A stretch of DNA of 62,227 bases. It comes from Phaeoceros laevis. Its lineage: Eukaryota > Anthocerotophyta > Anthocerotopsida > Notothyladales. Each line of letters begins with the position of its first letter. Position 1 is the first letter of the stretch. The translations under genes and the position numbers were made by a program. Shown here piece by piece: positions 46,236 to 57,800 of the stretch. Under the pieces are notes generated by a model, which saw nothing but the letters and a program-made list of their open reading frames with translations, was not told where the DNA came from and did not search any database. Location of the stretch: assembly GCA_049999765.1 (NCBI GenBank), contig JBNGIQ010009459.1:1-62227 (forward strand). The letters are read 5' to 3'.

Positions 46236-46851
46236 TACCCTCGTTCAGGAGGCTACGTCGGGTAGCGGGCCGGGGTCGGCCCTCTACCGGCCTAGCTCGC
46301 CTTGACCGGGGAAGGCTCTCTAGGCCGGTAGAGGACCTCCCCCGGCCCGCTACCCAATCTGTAGTCCTAGGACAGAGTATGTAGATACATTCGAAAGGCT
46401 GTCCGAGCGACCATGTCAAGTAGTTAGTTCATGCCAAAACCATAAGATTCGTCTATACCTTGCAGGGAGGTGCCCCTCCCTGCAAGGTATAGACGACCAA
46501 TCCACCTAGTGCGCCACCAATGTGTCGGCGTGCTCGATTCCCATGTGGATTCGGTTAGCATGACCTCCCCTACTATTACTATTACATAAGATTCAAGTGG
46601 AAGCTGCCTCCAGAAGCAAGAAGTGGGAAAGCACTACTCGCTTCCAGGTGTACCACATACAATCGCAAAGCCTATGGAGAATTTCTGTGCTGTGCGTGCC
46701 GACCTTTATTTATAATGGAAATTCTTTTCTAGAAAGAAAAATTCTATTATTCAGAGCTATTAGTTATGAGAGTTTTATTGTAATTGGGGGTTTCCAAATT
46801 CCAAGAGAGTTTTTGGGAAATTAAAAATCCAGCAAAAGAATGCGTAAGAAA
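46236..46851. other. repeat flank and dispersed repeat
   Basis: Contains the foldback relative at about 46278-46340, an inverted repeat cgtctataccttgcagggag / ctccctgcaaggtatagacg at about 46450-46496, and at 46523-46551 the sequence also found at 527-556. No gene. Confidence 0.6.
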
Positions 46852-47251
46852 NNNNNNNNNNNNNNNNNNNNNNNNNNNNNNNNNNNNNNNNNNNNNNNNN
46901 NNNNNNNNNNNNNNNNNNNNNNNNNNNNNNNNNNNNNNNNNNNNNNNNNNNNNNNNNNNNNNNNNNNNNNNNNNNNNNNNNNNNNNNNNNNNNNNNNNNN
47001 NNNNNNNNNNNNNNNNNNNNNNNNNNNNNNNNNNNNNNNNNNNNNNNNNNNNNNNNNNNNNNNNNNNNNNNNNNNNNNNNNNNNNNNNNNNNNNNNNNNN
47101 NNNNNNNNNNNNNNNNNNNNNNNNNNNNNNNNNNNNNNNNNNNNNNNNNNNNNNNNNNNNNNNNNNNNNNNNNNNNNNNNNNNNNNNNNNNNNNNNNNNN
47201 NNNNNNNNNNNNNNNNNNNNNNNNNNNNNNNNNNNNNNNNNNNNNNNNNNN
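46852..47251. other. assembly gap (400 N)
   Basis: Unknown sequence; the ORFs that cross it are artefacts. Confidence 0.99.
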
Positions 47252-47592
47252 CAACGGGGTACCTAGGTGGTCAGGTTGTTAAGGTAGTAATAAATAGGTT
47301 TCGGGTTTAACGCCTGCCGGTTTTTAGAAATATACCTACACTTTTCGGAAACACTTTACGCGCGTAAGTGACGGACGTAACAGACGTTAGTATAAACACG
47401 TTAAGGAAGGGTCCGTAACGCGTTTCCGTGCAACGGAAAGTTGGAAAGTTTCCAGGGTTTCTGTCGAACGTCGAACGGTTTCAGTCGGTTACCGTCGGTT
47501 AGGAAAGTGTTATTTATTATTGGGGGAAAATTCTCCCTTAGAGTTTAAGGTTAACGGGAACGGGGTTGGGGTTAACGGGAACGGTTCCCGTT
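47252..47592. other. 341-bp island between two gaps with unusual composition
   Basis: Rich in CpG and in GTTA/TAAC-type words (gttaacgggaacgg repeated twice near 47550-47585). It is unlike the adjacent sequence and has no gene. Confidence 0.6.
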
Positions 47593-47692
47593 NNNNNNNN
47601 NNNNNNNNNNNNNNNNNNNNNNNNNNNNNNNNNNNNNNNNNNNNNNNNNNNNNNNNNNNNNNNNNNNNNNNNNNNNNNNNNNNNNNNNNNNN
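47593..47692. other. assembly gap (100 N)
   Basis: A run of exactly 100 Ns, probably a scaffolding gap of unknown size. Confidence 0.99.
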
Positions 47693-48011
47693 GCTCCCGC
47701 CCTGCTTGCTGGAATAGGGAGGGAGTGAGGGCTGCCTCCCCTTGCGTGCCGTCCAGCCTGTCCTCCTCCCACCCTCCAGCCCGCCCTCCTGGAAATTGGA
47801 GGGCGACCTGCTCCTCCCAATCGGCTGAGGGATGACGCACCTCCTGCCCTGCCTCCTTCGGCAGGCAGGGCGACGCAAGGCGCCCCTCAGCCCGCGCCTC
47901 CCAGCTCGCGACTCGTTGTGCTGTTGGAATCTAAAACAGCCGAATCCGTATGTCACAATTGTCCTAGATTTGAGGGATTGATGGGACAACGGAAGGTTCA
48001 ATGACCTTTGC

Positions 48012-51000
48012 ATGATGTTTATGGAACGTATAGCTCAGCAAGGAGGTACTTCCAATGAGCTACTGGATTATTCCCCAGTGGGTCACAGAGGCTCTGGAGG
48101 AAAGATATTCTTGATGAACAGTGGTCGAATCAGATTTGGAAGTGAGAACAGTGAATCCAAACCTGAAAATAGTGCTCACATCAAATCAGCTCAAAGGAAT
48201 GAGTATGCCTGGACAACGTTAATAGTGAAACGTGTGGAGTGTGGGCAAAGTAGACAGGCTCTCAAAATGTATGAGGAGATGCGACGGGCCGGAATTGAGC
48301 CCAGCTCGCACACATTTGTTGCGCTTCTGAAGGCATGCAGTGGCTTGCAGAACCTGAAAAGCGCAAAGCAAATTCATGCAGAGGTCGTTAGAAGTGGTTA
48401 TGAGTCAGATCTATTCATGAGCACCATGCTGTTACAAGTGTATGTAAAATGTAAAAGCATTGTGGATGCAAGGCATACCTTCGAGAAAATGCCTCATCGG
48501 GATGTGGTTTCTTGGACGACCATGATCACCGGGTATGTCCAGATGGGTATGGGTGAAGAAGCGTTGAAATTGTACACCTGCATGCAACAGGAAGGTGTGG
48601 CACCCGATGGCAGAACGTATGTCAGTGCACTGAAGGCTTGTAATGCGATGGCAGAACTAAGAGAGAGGAATGAAGGTGATTCAATAGCTCTGAAAGCAAG
48701 GTGTTTGGAGACTGTCAAAGCCATCCATGCAGCTATTATGCAGGGGAAATTCAAGTTGGATGTGTTTGTAGGCAACATGCTCATACATGCGTATGCCAAA
48801 TGCGGCAGCTTGGAGAATGCTAGGCAGGTCTTTGAGAAGATGCCACGTCGTGACTTGGTTTCCTGGAATGCCATCATCTCAGGTTACTCCCGAATGGGCA
48901 AGGGTGAAGAGGCTTTGCAGTTGTATACAAGGATGCATCAGGAAGGTGTTGTACGCAATGGACGGACATATGTCAGTGCACTGAAGGCTTATAGTACACA
49001 GGTTGAAACTGGGAACAGAAATGCAGGTGATGTTGTGTTCAAGAGACAAAGGTGTCTGGAGGCTGTCAAAACCATCCATACAGATATTCTGAAGGGGAAC
49101 TTTGAGACAGATGCCTTTGTCGGGACCATGCTGGTGGATGCGTATGCAAAATGTGGAAGCTTAGAGGATGCTCGGCTTGTGTTTGAGAAGATACATGGTC
49201 GTAGTGTAGTGTCCTGGAATGCAATGATCTTTGGGTACGCCCAGATGGACAAGGGTGAGGAGGCTTTGCAGCTGTACAAGCAGATGCAGAAGGAAGGAGT
49301 GGTACCCAATGACAGAACATATGTTGGTACACTGAAAGCTTGCAGTACTATAGCAGATTCTGGCAGAACTCTTGGGGATGGCAGGAGAGGCTGGTGTCTG
49401 GATGCTATCACAGCCATCCATGCAGATCTTTTGAAGCAAAATTTTGAGTCCAATGTGTTTGTAGGGAACATGCTGGTAGACGCATATGCAAAATGTGGTA
49501 GTCTGGTGGATTCCCGGAGGGTGTTTGAGAAAATGCCGCGACGGGATGTTGTTTCCTGGAATGCCATGATCTCTGGGTACGCCCAGATGAAGAAGGCTGA
49601 AGAAGCAATGCAGTTGTACACACGAATGCAACAGGAAGGTGTGATACCTAGTGACCGAACCTATGTTAGTGTTCTGAAGGCATGCAGTGTGATGGTAGGA
49701 TCGGGAGAGGAGAATCAAGGTGGTGGCAAAGCTTTGAAAGAGAGAATCTTGGAGACTGTCAGGGCCATCCACGCGGATATTTTGAAGAGGAAGTTTGAGT
49801 CAGATGCCTTTGTAGGGAATATGTTGGTGGATGCATATGCAAAATGTGGAAGCCTGGAGGATGCCAGGGAAGTATTTGAGAAGATGTGCCGGCATAATGT
49901 TGTGTCCTGGAATGCAATCATCTTAGGGTACGCTGAGATGGGTAGTGGCCAGGAGGCCTTGCAATTGTACTCCAGGATGCAGATGGAAGGTGTTGTACCG
50001 GACGGGTGGACGTACGTCAGTGCCCTCAAGGCTTGTAGCAGCCTTGCAGAGCAGGAAGGGATGAATGAAGGAGATGTGAAAGAGAGACGCTTACTGACGA
50101 CAGTCAGCTCCATCCATAGAGACATTGTGAGAGCAAGGTTTGAGTCAGATTCTTTTGTCGGCAGCATGCTGGTGGACGTGTATGTAAAATGTCAATGCCT
50201 TGAGGATGCTCGTCGTGTGTTTGAAAAGATGCATCATCATGACGTGGTTTCTTGGACTGCCTTGATTCTGGGGTACACCCAGATGTGCAAGGGTGAAGAG
50301 GCTTTGCAATTGTACAGCCAGATGCAGCAGAAAGGCGTAGTACCCGATAAACGGACATTTGTTGCTGCACTGAACGCTTGTGGCAGTGTGGTGGGACTGG
50401 AGAAGGGGAAGGAGATTCATACCGAGATCTTGACAGCCGGTCCTAAGGCCATGGACTTGTTTGTAACGGCTAGCCTGATTAACATGTATGCTAAATGTGG
50501 CAGCATGGTGGATGCAAGGCAGGTGTTCGATGGAATGCTGTCAAGAGAGGTTGTGGCGTGGAATGCATTGATGGCAGGATATGCCCATCAAGGGGACAGC
50601 GAAGCTGTCTTCGACTTGTTTCATAGCATGAAGCAGCAGAGCTTGGAGCCTGATGGCATATCCTTTCTCACTGTTCTTACTGTCTGCAGTCATGTCGGTC
50701 TGGTGGAGAGGGGCTACGAGTATTTTAGGACCATGAGCACAGACTACTGCATCTCTCCAACCATAAAACACTTCACCTGTATGGTCGACCTACTTGGACG
50801 GTCAGGTCAGCTGGGCAAGGCCATGGAATTAGTGAAAGCCATGCCTTTCGTACCTGACAGTGCGGTTTGGCAATCTGTTTTGGGTGCTTGTAGAAAGTGG
50901 GGTCACGTAGAGCTTGGAAGACATGCATTTGAATGTGCAGTAATGCTGAATCAAGATGATGCTGCAGCATACATTATAATGTCAAGCATATACTCGGCGG

Positions 51001-51203
51001 CTCACATGCCGGAGGAGGCGAATGCGATGGAGGCTGGAAGGGTGAAATCAGGAGTATTAAAGAAACCTGGATGGAGCCGATGGGCGGATGTGTCCGGAAA
51101 TGCTCCTGTATTTGTGATGGGTGATCGAGGATTCGAGGACATTGTAAAACTTCATGATATGCAAGATAAACTGGGAGATATCCTGGTCAAAATGAAGAAA
51201 TAA
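48012..51203 (+). CDS. PLS-type PPR protein ending before the DYW domain
   Basis: Intronless in this reading, 1063 residues. PPR proteins bind organellar RNA with one repeat per base, and the PLS class guides C-to-U editing. About 25 or more motifs begin near residue 60. Signatures such as VVSWNAMISGYAQM and YAKCGSLEDAR recur about every 116-120 residues, with an extra stretch of roughly 20 residues inside each triplet (for example GDSIALKARCLETVKAIHA). The C-terminus has E1/E2-like motifs (YIIMSSIYSAAHMPEEAN) and stops at LGDILVKMKK, where its paralogue at 54855 continues QGYVPHL into the DYW domain. It would need a partner deaminase. The first 50 residues show no obvious transit peptide. 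The start at 48012 is the first ATG of the frame; an upstream exon in or beyond the gap is possible. Confidence 0.9.
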   Translation: MMFMERIAQQGGTSNELLDYSPVGHRGSGGKIFLMNSGRIRFGSENSESKPENSAHIKSAQRNEYAWTTLIVKRVECGQSRQALKMYEEMRRAGIEPSSHTFVALLKACSGLQNLKSAKQIHAEVVRSGYESDLFMSTMLLQVYVKCKSIVDARHTFEKMPHRDVVSWTTMITGYVQMGMGEEALKLYTCMQQEGVAPDGRTYVSALKACNAMAELRERNEGDSIALKARCLETVKAIHAAIMQGKFKLDVFVGNMLIHAYAKCGSLENARQVFEKMPRRDLVSWNAIISGYSRMGKGEEALQLYTRMHQEGVVRNGRTYVSALKAYSTQVETGNRNAGDVVFKRQRCLEAVKTIHTDILKGNFETDAFVGTMLVDAYAKCGSLEDARLVFEKIHGRSVVSWNAMIFGYAQMDKGEEALQLYKQMQKEGVVPNDRTYVGTLKACSTIADSGRTLGDGRRGWCLDAITAIHADLLKQNFESNVFVGNMLVDAYAKCGSLVDSRRVFEKMPRRDVVSWNAMISGYAQMKKAEEAMQLYTRMQQEGVIPSDRTYVSVLKACSVMVGSGEENQGGGKALKERILETVRAIHADILKRKFESDAFVGNMLVDAYAKCGSLEDAREVFEKMCRHNVVSWNAIILGYAEMGSGQEALQLYSRMQMEGVVPDGWTYVSALKACSSLAEQEGMNEGDVKERRLLTTVSSIHRDIVRARFESDSFVGSMLVDVYVKCQCLEDARRVFEKMHHHDVVSWTALILGYTQMCKGEEALQLYSQMQQKGVVPDKRTFVAALNACGSVVGLEKGKEIHTEILTAGPKAMDLFVTASLINMYAKCGSMVDARQVFDGMLSREVVAWNALMAGYAHQGDSEAVFDLFHSMKQQSLEPDGISFLTVLTVCSHVGLVERGYEYFRTMSTDYCISPTIKHFTCMVDLLGRSGQLGKAMELVKAMPFVPDSAVWQSVLGACRKWGHVELGRHAFECAVMLNQDDAAAYIIMSSIYSAAHMPEEANAMEAGRVKSGVLKKPGWSRWADVSGNAPVFVMGDRGFEDIVKLHDMQDKLGDILVKMKK

Positions 51204-51771
51204 CGATATTGACTAAGCCTTGGCCCTGAGCCCGGGCATAGGCTCAGTAACTATGGAGGCACAGCCGGTTATAGGCGGGTTGCAAAGAATATCCACTTGC
51301 CACAGGCGCACATGGTTCCTGGTATCCTGAACTCGACAAGAAATGAGCTGCAAGCAGCAACTACAAATTTTCCACAAGACATAATTACACTTCACTCAGC
51401 CCTATCCACATGACTCCAAACATGCTCTCGAGCAATGAGTGTCAAGCACAGAACTCTACCTATCCCACTCCAAGAAAAGCCGATGCCATTTCAGGCTGCT
51501 CCATCCACACATGAACTGAGCTGTTTATACTACTCAACACCTCCTATCAATGAACTGGGACGTAAGTGCGCTTAGGACACTATCCGTCACATCTCTACTG
51601 AAATCAAGATTACAACTGCTCTCAATTGAGTCGTGTTTCCACCTGGCAACCGTAACACAGTGCCCCAATCCAGGAAACCTTACAAATCTGTCAGCGTGCC
51701 CCGGTAACCTTGTCCGTCCTCCTTTCCATGCCCAAAGCAGCATGCTTTGGACCCACAGAAAGTTAGCCAAG
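51204..51771. other. convergent intergenic region
   Basis: Lies between the 3' ends of the PPR gene (plus) and the HIT4-like gene (minus). I see no recognisable DYW-domain remnant in frame after the PPR stop codon. Confidence 0.6.
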
Positions 51772-54466
51772 CTAGAACACCTGTGTCGCTTTTCCATAGT
51801 ACCTGTTGATGAATGGAGACTGCAAATCACCACATTGAACAATCACTCAATCAGCACTCTAGTGCATCAGTCAGGTCCACCAACGATTTCAACTTTTAAC
51901 GCCAGACTAGTGAACGAAGGGATTCAGTTTTTGCAGACCTTGCAATCTGCAATATTAGGAACATCAGGGCCTGGTACTGGATAAAACTTGAAAAACTGCA
52001 TGTTTTTCAGTGCTGTCTTCGTCTCTTCATCCATACTGTCAATCGCCCTCCGCCTTGCGTCCCTTGCCTACAAAGATACACAGAAAAGAGTGAATACAGG
52101 TAGCATAACTCAAAAACAGCACTTTCAACATGAATGCCAAAATTCCACCTCACCTCTCTCTGTTTCTTTTTTTCCTCCTTGACCTTTTCTTTAATGAAGT
52201 CCTGGATTAGAATACGGTGAAACAACAGTTAGGAACAACTACAGTTTTCCATTCCGATTTGCATCACCTGCAGCATGCTTAACGACAAACACCTTGAACT
52301 GTTTCGAATCCTCTTCAGGCAACTCTTCATCCTTAACTAAAGTCTCTACAAACTCCTGCAACACATAGCACCCTGAGAGCTTTAGCAAGGCATATTACAG
52401 CATTTTGTATTGACCAAACATTACAACACGTGTGGTTAAGGAACTTATGGACATGGTTGCTCCTGATTGACCTAACTGAGAGCAGTGAAGCTGCTCTCGA
52501 AACAACACTGAGATTGTTTACCCAAGAATGCTTCATACCTCTAACTCATCAAACTCCCAATCGTATTCTCTTACAATCTGCCAACACAGAAACAGTATAT
52601 CGCTGATATCTCAGTCAAAGCCAGTGGAACAAAGGTTCATGCATCAGCAGCAAAAGATAAGAAAATACCGGAGGTCTCTCATCATCGAAGGGGTACATGA
52701 TTTGAACACTTGTTTCCTGTTGCAAATCCTCCTCTTTGAGAGGCTGATACAAATCTAAAAAATTAAGCTTCGTGTCAGAATTACTGCACTACCAAAGCAA
52801 AAGTACGGCCAGAAGGCCCCTTGATTGTGCATAGCAATTTGTTTTGGTATCTAAGGTGCGAGGGCATTTGAAGGAACTTCAAATCACCAATAAACAATGC
52901 TGACTTACAAGGCAGGCAATACTCATACTTCTTTATGCGTTCCTGCTTCAACTGTCTCAAGGCCGCTCTGCAGTAAATAGTGTATCCAGATTTAGTTAAA
53001 CAAATCCGTACTCTCATCCCGAGCAACTAAAGACAGCTGCATAACAGATGAATAGGCAGACATCGAAGAAAATCGTAATGAACCATGAAGCATCCTGCAA
53101 AAGATCTAGGTACCTCCTTTGAGTGCACTTGAGGGTGAATATCTGAGTCTTGTACCGCTCCAAGGATGTATGACTTTAAGCAATGACAGCATGTTGTAGA
53201 TGAGAACAGTGGATTTGCAATTACTGAATGGACAACAGAAAGCACCATGGTGTGACACAGTCATCACAGATCATGAAGGAGGCTAACCACCTTTGAACTT
53301 CTTCTGGTATAAAAGGCACCCAATCCATCTTCATCTCCCGCATAGGCACTATCATCTCACCCTCCATTTGCACGGACTTTATTCCAATCTTATCAGATGG
53401 CGGAAAAGGTGATGTGACCTGAATGAGCATAATATTCACACAATTATGAAACATGAGGCTGAGAGCTCTTCGGGACCTTAACCTTTCAGCAGCAGAATCC
53501 CATCAATGGGCTTCCATTCTTGTTGCTGAAAATTCAGTTCCACGAGGGCCAAAGCAAGTTTTTGAACCAGAGTTGAACTCTTGCTATGAGCAAATAACAT
53601 AGCAGCCGTTCCAGGGGCATTTCACAACCGAGCTTGACCCTATGATCTAAAACTCCTAACGCCAGGTAAAGAACGAGCAAGACAACAATGGAAGAGCAAA
53701 AGCACACCAACTAAAGAGAAGAAAAATTGCTACTTACAGCTACAACTGCTGGGATATGAAGTACTCTTAAGGAGTCTTTGAAATGCACCAGTTGTGCTGG
53801 ATTCAGTGTAAGCAAACACATGAAAAGTCAGCGAACTTGCTCAAAACAGCGTAAGGTTTCTGGAACTGCCTGAACATCGAAGAAAAAAGAGAAAGCACGA
53901 ACTGGCTTACGTTCTGTGCACCCAAACAGATATACCCTCTTCCCATGCAAGATTCCCCCTTCCTCAAAAGCCTCCTGTGCACCAACCAATGAAATTATGC
54001 TTGTGCTATCCGTGACGCGCTAGTACACAACATCACAGAATACAGTGCAAGGGCCCACCTCCAAATTTGAAAACTCCCAATCTATTTCATACACACGCTC
54101 ATACTGATCCCACTGCATAGAATATAACAGGACGGAGTTAGCAACGATTGTTGCACGCAGCTTCTACCCTAAGGGACACCGAGAACGAGGCCTTTCAGCT
54201 CATACTACTCTACCTCAGTGCCGACAGGAAAAGCTTCCTTCCACAGATCTGCCTGCACATGGGCACACAAAAATCAAGTTCGAAAAGTTAGAGAAATGTG
54301 CTGGAGCTCTCAAGAGGGGCAAAATTAGAGTATGACAACTGAAAGAGCTCACCATGGTACCGTCGGGGTTGGGGCCCGGACCGAGGTCCTGCCCATGCCC
54401 AGTCCCAGAAGACGATGGCTCCGCTTCGTCCCGGCGCCGTTTCCTGCTGCCTTTGGGTCTGGGCAT
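51772..54466 (-). CDS. HIT4-like nuclear protein (14 exons)
   Basis: Resembles the plant HEAT INTOLERANT 4 family, linked in Arabidopsis to heat-induced chromocentre decondensation and release of silencing. Assembled by hand on the minus strand, 5' to 3': 54466-54353 (MPRPKGSRKRRRDE, basic), 54252-54214, 54112-54059, 53974-53911, 53796-53738, 53418-53291 (VTSPFPPSDKIGIKSVQ, MKMDWVPFIPEE), an exon ending near 53113 (IFTLKCTQRR), one at about 52980-52921 (ALRQLKQERIKKYEYCLP), about 52755-52670 (LYQPLKEEDLQQE), about 52585-52543 (VREYDWEFDELE), about 52358-52296 (EFVETLVKDEELPEED), about 52203-52157 (DFIKEKVKEEKKKQRE), about 52072-51937 (ALKNMQFFKFYPVPGPD) and 51819-51772 (SPFINRYYGKATQVF). The middle WKEAFPVGTE-WDQYERVYEIDWEF and HGKRVYLFGCTE are family blocks. 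The name rests on motif memory. Confidence 0.75.
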
Positions 54467-54854
54467 GGACGTCAACAAACAAGCGCAGCGGAATGCGAAG
54501 CCGTGAATCAGTATGAAGTGGAAGAGCGAGCCACATAAAATATGGTAATCACGCTTGTCGCTGAACAGCAAGGTCGCGATTTGGAGGGCGGCATGGGGGT
54601 GACTACATGCCTTGCAGACACCGTGGTCTCATATATAGCTCATCAGAGCAAAGGCTAGCACTCCGGATTGAATCGAGGAGACAAGGTTCAGCGCTCGAAT
54701 TCGAAATTGGGGCGGGTAGAGATGAATCAGGCAAACCTTAAATGCGGAAATGCCCGTCAGCCCTTGTATATGATAATTCAGGAATTATCATGTACAGAGT
54801 TGGGTTTGTTGAAAGTCGACTGGGTTTAAATTCAACATTCTGGCGCATGTGTTG
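54467..54854. other. shared divergent promoter region
   Basis: About 390 bp between the start of the HIT4-like gene (minus) and the start of the DYW-PPR gene (plus). It holds a short inverted repeat tgataattc-agg-aattatca at about 54770-54790. No gene. Confidence 0.55.
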
Positions 54855-57800
54855 ATGCAAGTGAGGAGGAAGTTTTTGCAAGCGACCAAGGCTGGGAAAA
54901 GCCGGACGTATGGGGCATCTGGGTCATCTGGTATGGCACTGTGAATTTCAGGCTGGTCTTAACTTTTTTTCAGCAACTGCCGGGTAGCCCCAGCCTATGA
55001 GCTGTTGTTGCAGGTTTGGCGCCCACCCGGGCCAGGACCAGCGTGGATGCCCTTTGGGAACGATACTTCAAGGATCCAACGGAATGGTGGGATAACAGAG
55101 GGAACAAAGTAAGCAGAAAGCTGTGACTTTTGATTCTTAATTGTAAACCTTGTTATACTAACAAATTGGATGCTGTTGTCACCAGCTCCATCCCAAGTCT
55201 CCAGATTTTAGACATAAGAATGCCAAGCACGCACTTTGGCTACACCACTGGAAAACTCCGCAATGGGTGATGCAGGCTCTCAAAACGACGACGTTGCAGA
55301 TTAACACTGGTACGGACAGCTTGGATTGCTGCAGCGGTTTTTATGATGTATCCAGACATGCTGTGAACTTGAAAGCAACACGAAGGGATGTCTATTTCTG
55401 GACGGAGCTTGCATTGCAACATACAAACAGTGGGCAACTCAGACAGGCTCTTAGAGTGTATGAGGAAATGAGAAAGGAGGGAGTGGAACCAAGCCGACAC
55501 ATCTTCGTTTCTCTATTGAAGGCATGCATTATCTTGCAAGACCTGGCCACTGCAAAGCAAATTCACGATGAGGTGATTAAAATGGGCTTGCAGGCAGATT
55601 TATATGTGGCCACCATGCTCGTCAATGTGTACGCAAAATGTAAGAGCCTGGTGGATGCAAGGCATGCATTTGACAACATGCCTCTTCGTGATGTGGTTTC
55701 CTGGAATGCCATGATCTTGGGGTATGCCCAGATGGATAAGGGTGAAGAGGCACTGCAATTGTATTCCCAGTTGCTTGAAGAAGGTGTAGTACCCGATAGC
55801 CGGACTTATGTTAGTGCACTCAAGGCTTGTAGTAGTCTCGCTCAATCAGCAGATAGGAAAGAACGCGAAGGCATAGGTGTGAAAGAACGGTGTATGGCAA
55901 CTGTTACAGCCATTCACACAGATCTTTTACACAGGAAGTTTGAGCTGGGTGTTATTCTAGGTACTATGCTAGTGGATGCCTATGCAAAATGTGGGAGCCT
56001 TGAGGATGCCAGGCAAGTGTTTGAGCAAATGCCTCATCGGGACGTGGTTTCATGGAATGCCATGATCTTAGGGTATTCAGAATCAGAAGAGGGCGCAGAT
56101 TCGTTGCAGTTGTACAACCGGATGAAAGAGGAACATGTCATGCCTGATAGTCGGACATATGTTGCTGCTCTCAAGGCTTGCAGTCGTCTGGTAGAGTCAG
56201 CAAGCAAGAATGACGGGGAAAGTCTGGATACATTAGAGAAATGTCTGGAGACTGTTAAGGCCATCCACAGAGATTCCATACAGCAAAACTTTGAGTCGGA
56301 TTTGTTTGTAGCCACTATGCTGGTCGATGTGTATGCAAAATGTGGAAGCCTCGAGGATGCTAGGCGTGTGTTTGAAGAGATGCCAGCTCGTAGTGTAGTT
56401 ACATGGAATGCCATGATATTGGGGTACGCCCAGATGGCAAATGGTAACGAGGCTTTACATCTACACACTAGGATGCAAGACGAAGGTGTCGTGCCCAATG
56501 ACCAAACCAATGTTGCTGCATTGAAGGCTTGCATTACCTTGGCTCGGTCTGGAGAGCCAGATGAATGTGACGGCATAGCCTTGAGGCAAAGGTGTCTGGA
56601 GACTGTCAAAACAATCCACGCACATGTTGTGAAGCAGGGGTCATCTGATGATTCCTTGGGCACTGCACTGGTAGATGCATATGCAAAGTGCGGAAGCCTG
56701 GAGGATGCCAGGCGTGTCTTTGCAGAGATGCCTCAACAGACTGTTGGTTCCTGGAATGCCATGATCTTGGCACATGCCCAGATGGACAAGTGCCAAGAGG
56801 CTTTGCAATTCTATACCCAGATGCAACAGGAAGATGTGATACCCAATCAGCGAACATATGTAACTGCACTCAAGGCCTGCGGGGCCATGCTAGAGTTGAA
56901 AGGGAGGAGTCCAGGTGATGCTGTAGCTGCAAAAGAAAAGTGTTTGGAGACTGTGAGAAGTATCCACACGGATATTCTGGTGCGGAAGGTTCAGATGGAT
57001 GTGTTTGTGGGGACCATGCTTCTTGATGTATATGCAAAATGTGGGAGCCTGGAGGATGCTAAGCATGTGTTTGATAAGATGTCTGATCGTACTGTCGTCT
57101 CCTGGAACACCATGATCTTTGGTTACGCACAGATGGATAAGGGTAAAGAGGCTTTGAAACTGTATGCACAAATGCGACAGGAAGGTGTGCCACCCAATGG
57201 CCGAACATATGTTGGTGCACTGAAGGCTTGCAGTGCCTTGGCTGAATCAGTGGACCCAACTGAAATCGATAGCTTAGTTGTAAAAGAGAGATGGCTGAAG
57301 AAGGTCAAGGCCATCCACAGTGATATTGTGAAGCAGAGGTTTGACTTGGATGTGTTCGTGGGGAATATGCTGGTGGATGCTTATGCAAAATGTGGGGGCT
57401 TAGAAAATGCTCGGCGGGTGTTTGAACAGATGCCTCGTCGAGATGTGGTATCCTGGAATGCCATGATATTGGGGTGTGTGCAGATGGACAAGGGTGAAGA
57501 GGCCCTGCAACTGTATAAACGAATGCAAACTGAAGGTGTGGTACCTGATGGCTGGACTTTTGTCAGTGCCCTCAGGGCTTCTAGTAGCCTAGCAGACCTG
57601 GAAGATGGGAATGCAGGTGATGGAATTGGTGCAAAAGAACAAACTCTGGGAACTGTCAGATCCATCCACAAGGACATCTTGAAACTGAAGGTTGAGCTGG
57701 ATGTGTTTGTCGGGTCCATGCTTGTAGATGTATACTCAAAATGTGGGACCCTGAAGGATGCCAGGCATGTGTTCGATCAGATGACTGAACGTACTGTGGT

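Noticed and set aside
42405-46340. CRISPR-like regularity of the repeat units
   Set aside because: Units are contiguous without unique spacers and lie in a nuclear plant genome.
46000-46419. Minus-strand 139-codon ORF with 14-residue repeats (RRAPYKIPI)
   Set aside because: It is produced by the 42-bp tandem array (42 = 3 x 14); no start context or homology.
46775-47310. ORFs composed mainly of X residues
   Set aside because: They run through Ns and contain no sequence evidence.
48494-49772. Several long minus-strand ORFs opposite the PPR genes, also at 56034-57719
   Set aside because: They are antisense shadows of periodic PPR repeats; they repeat with the same 350-bp period and have no independent features.
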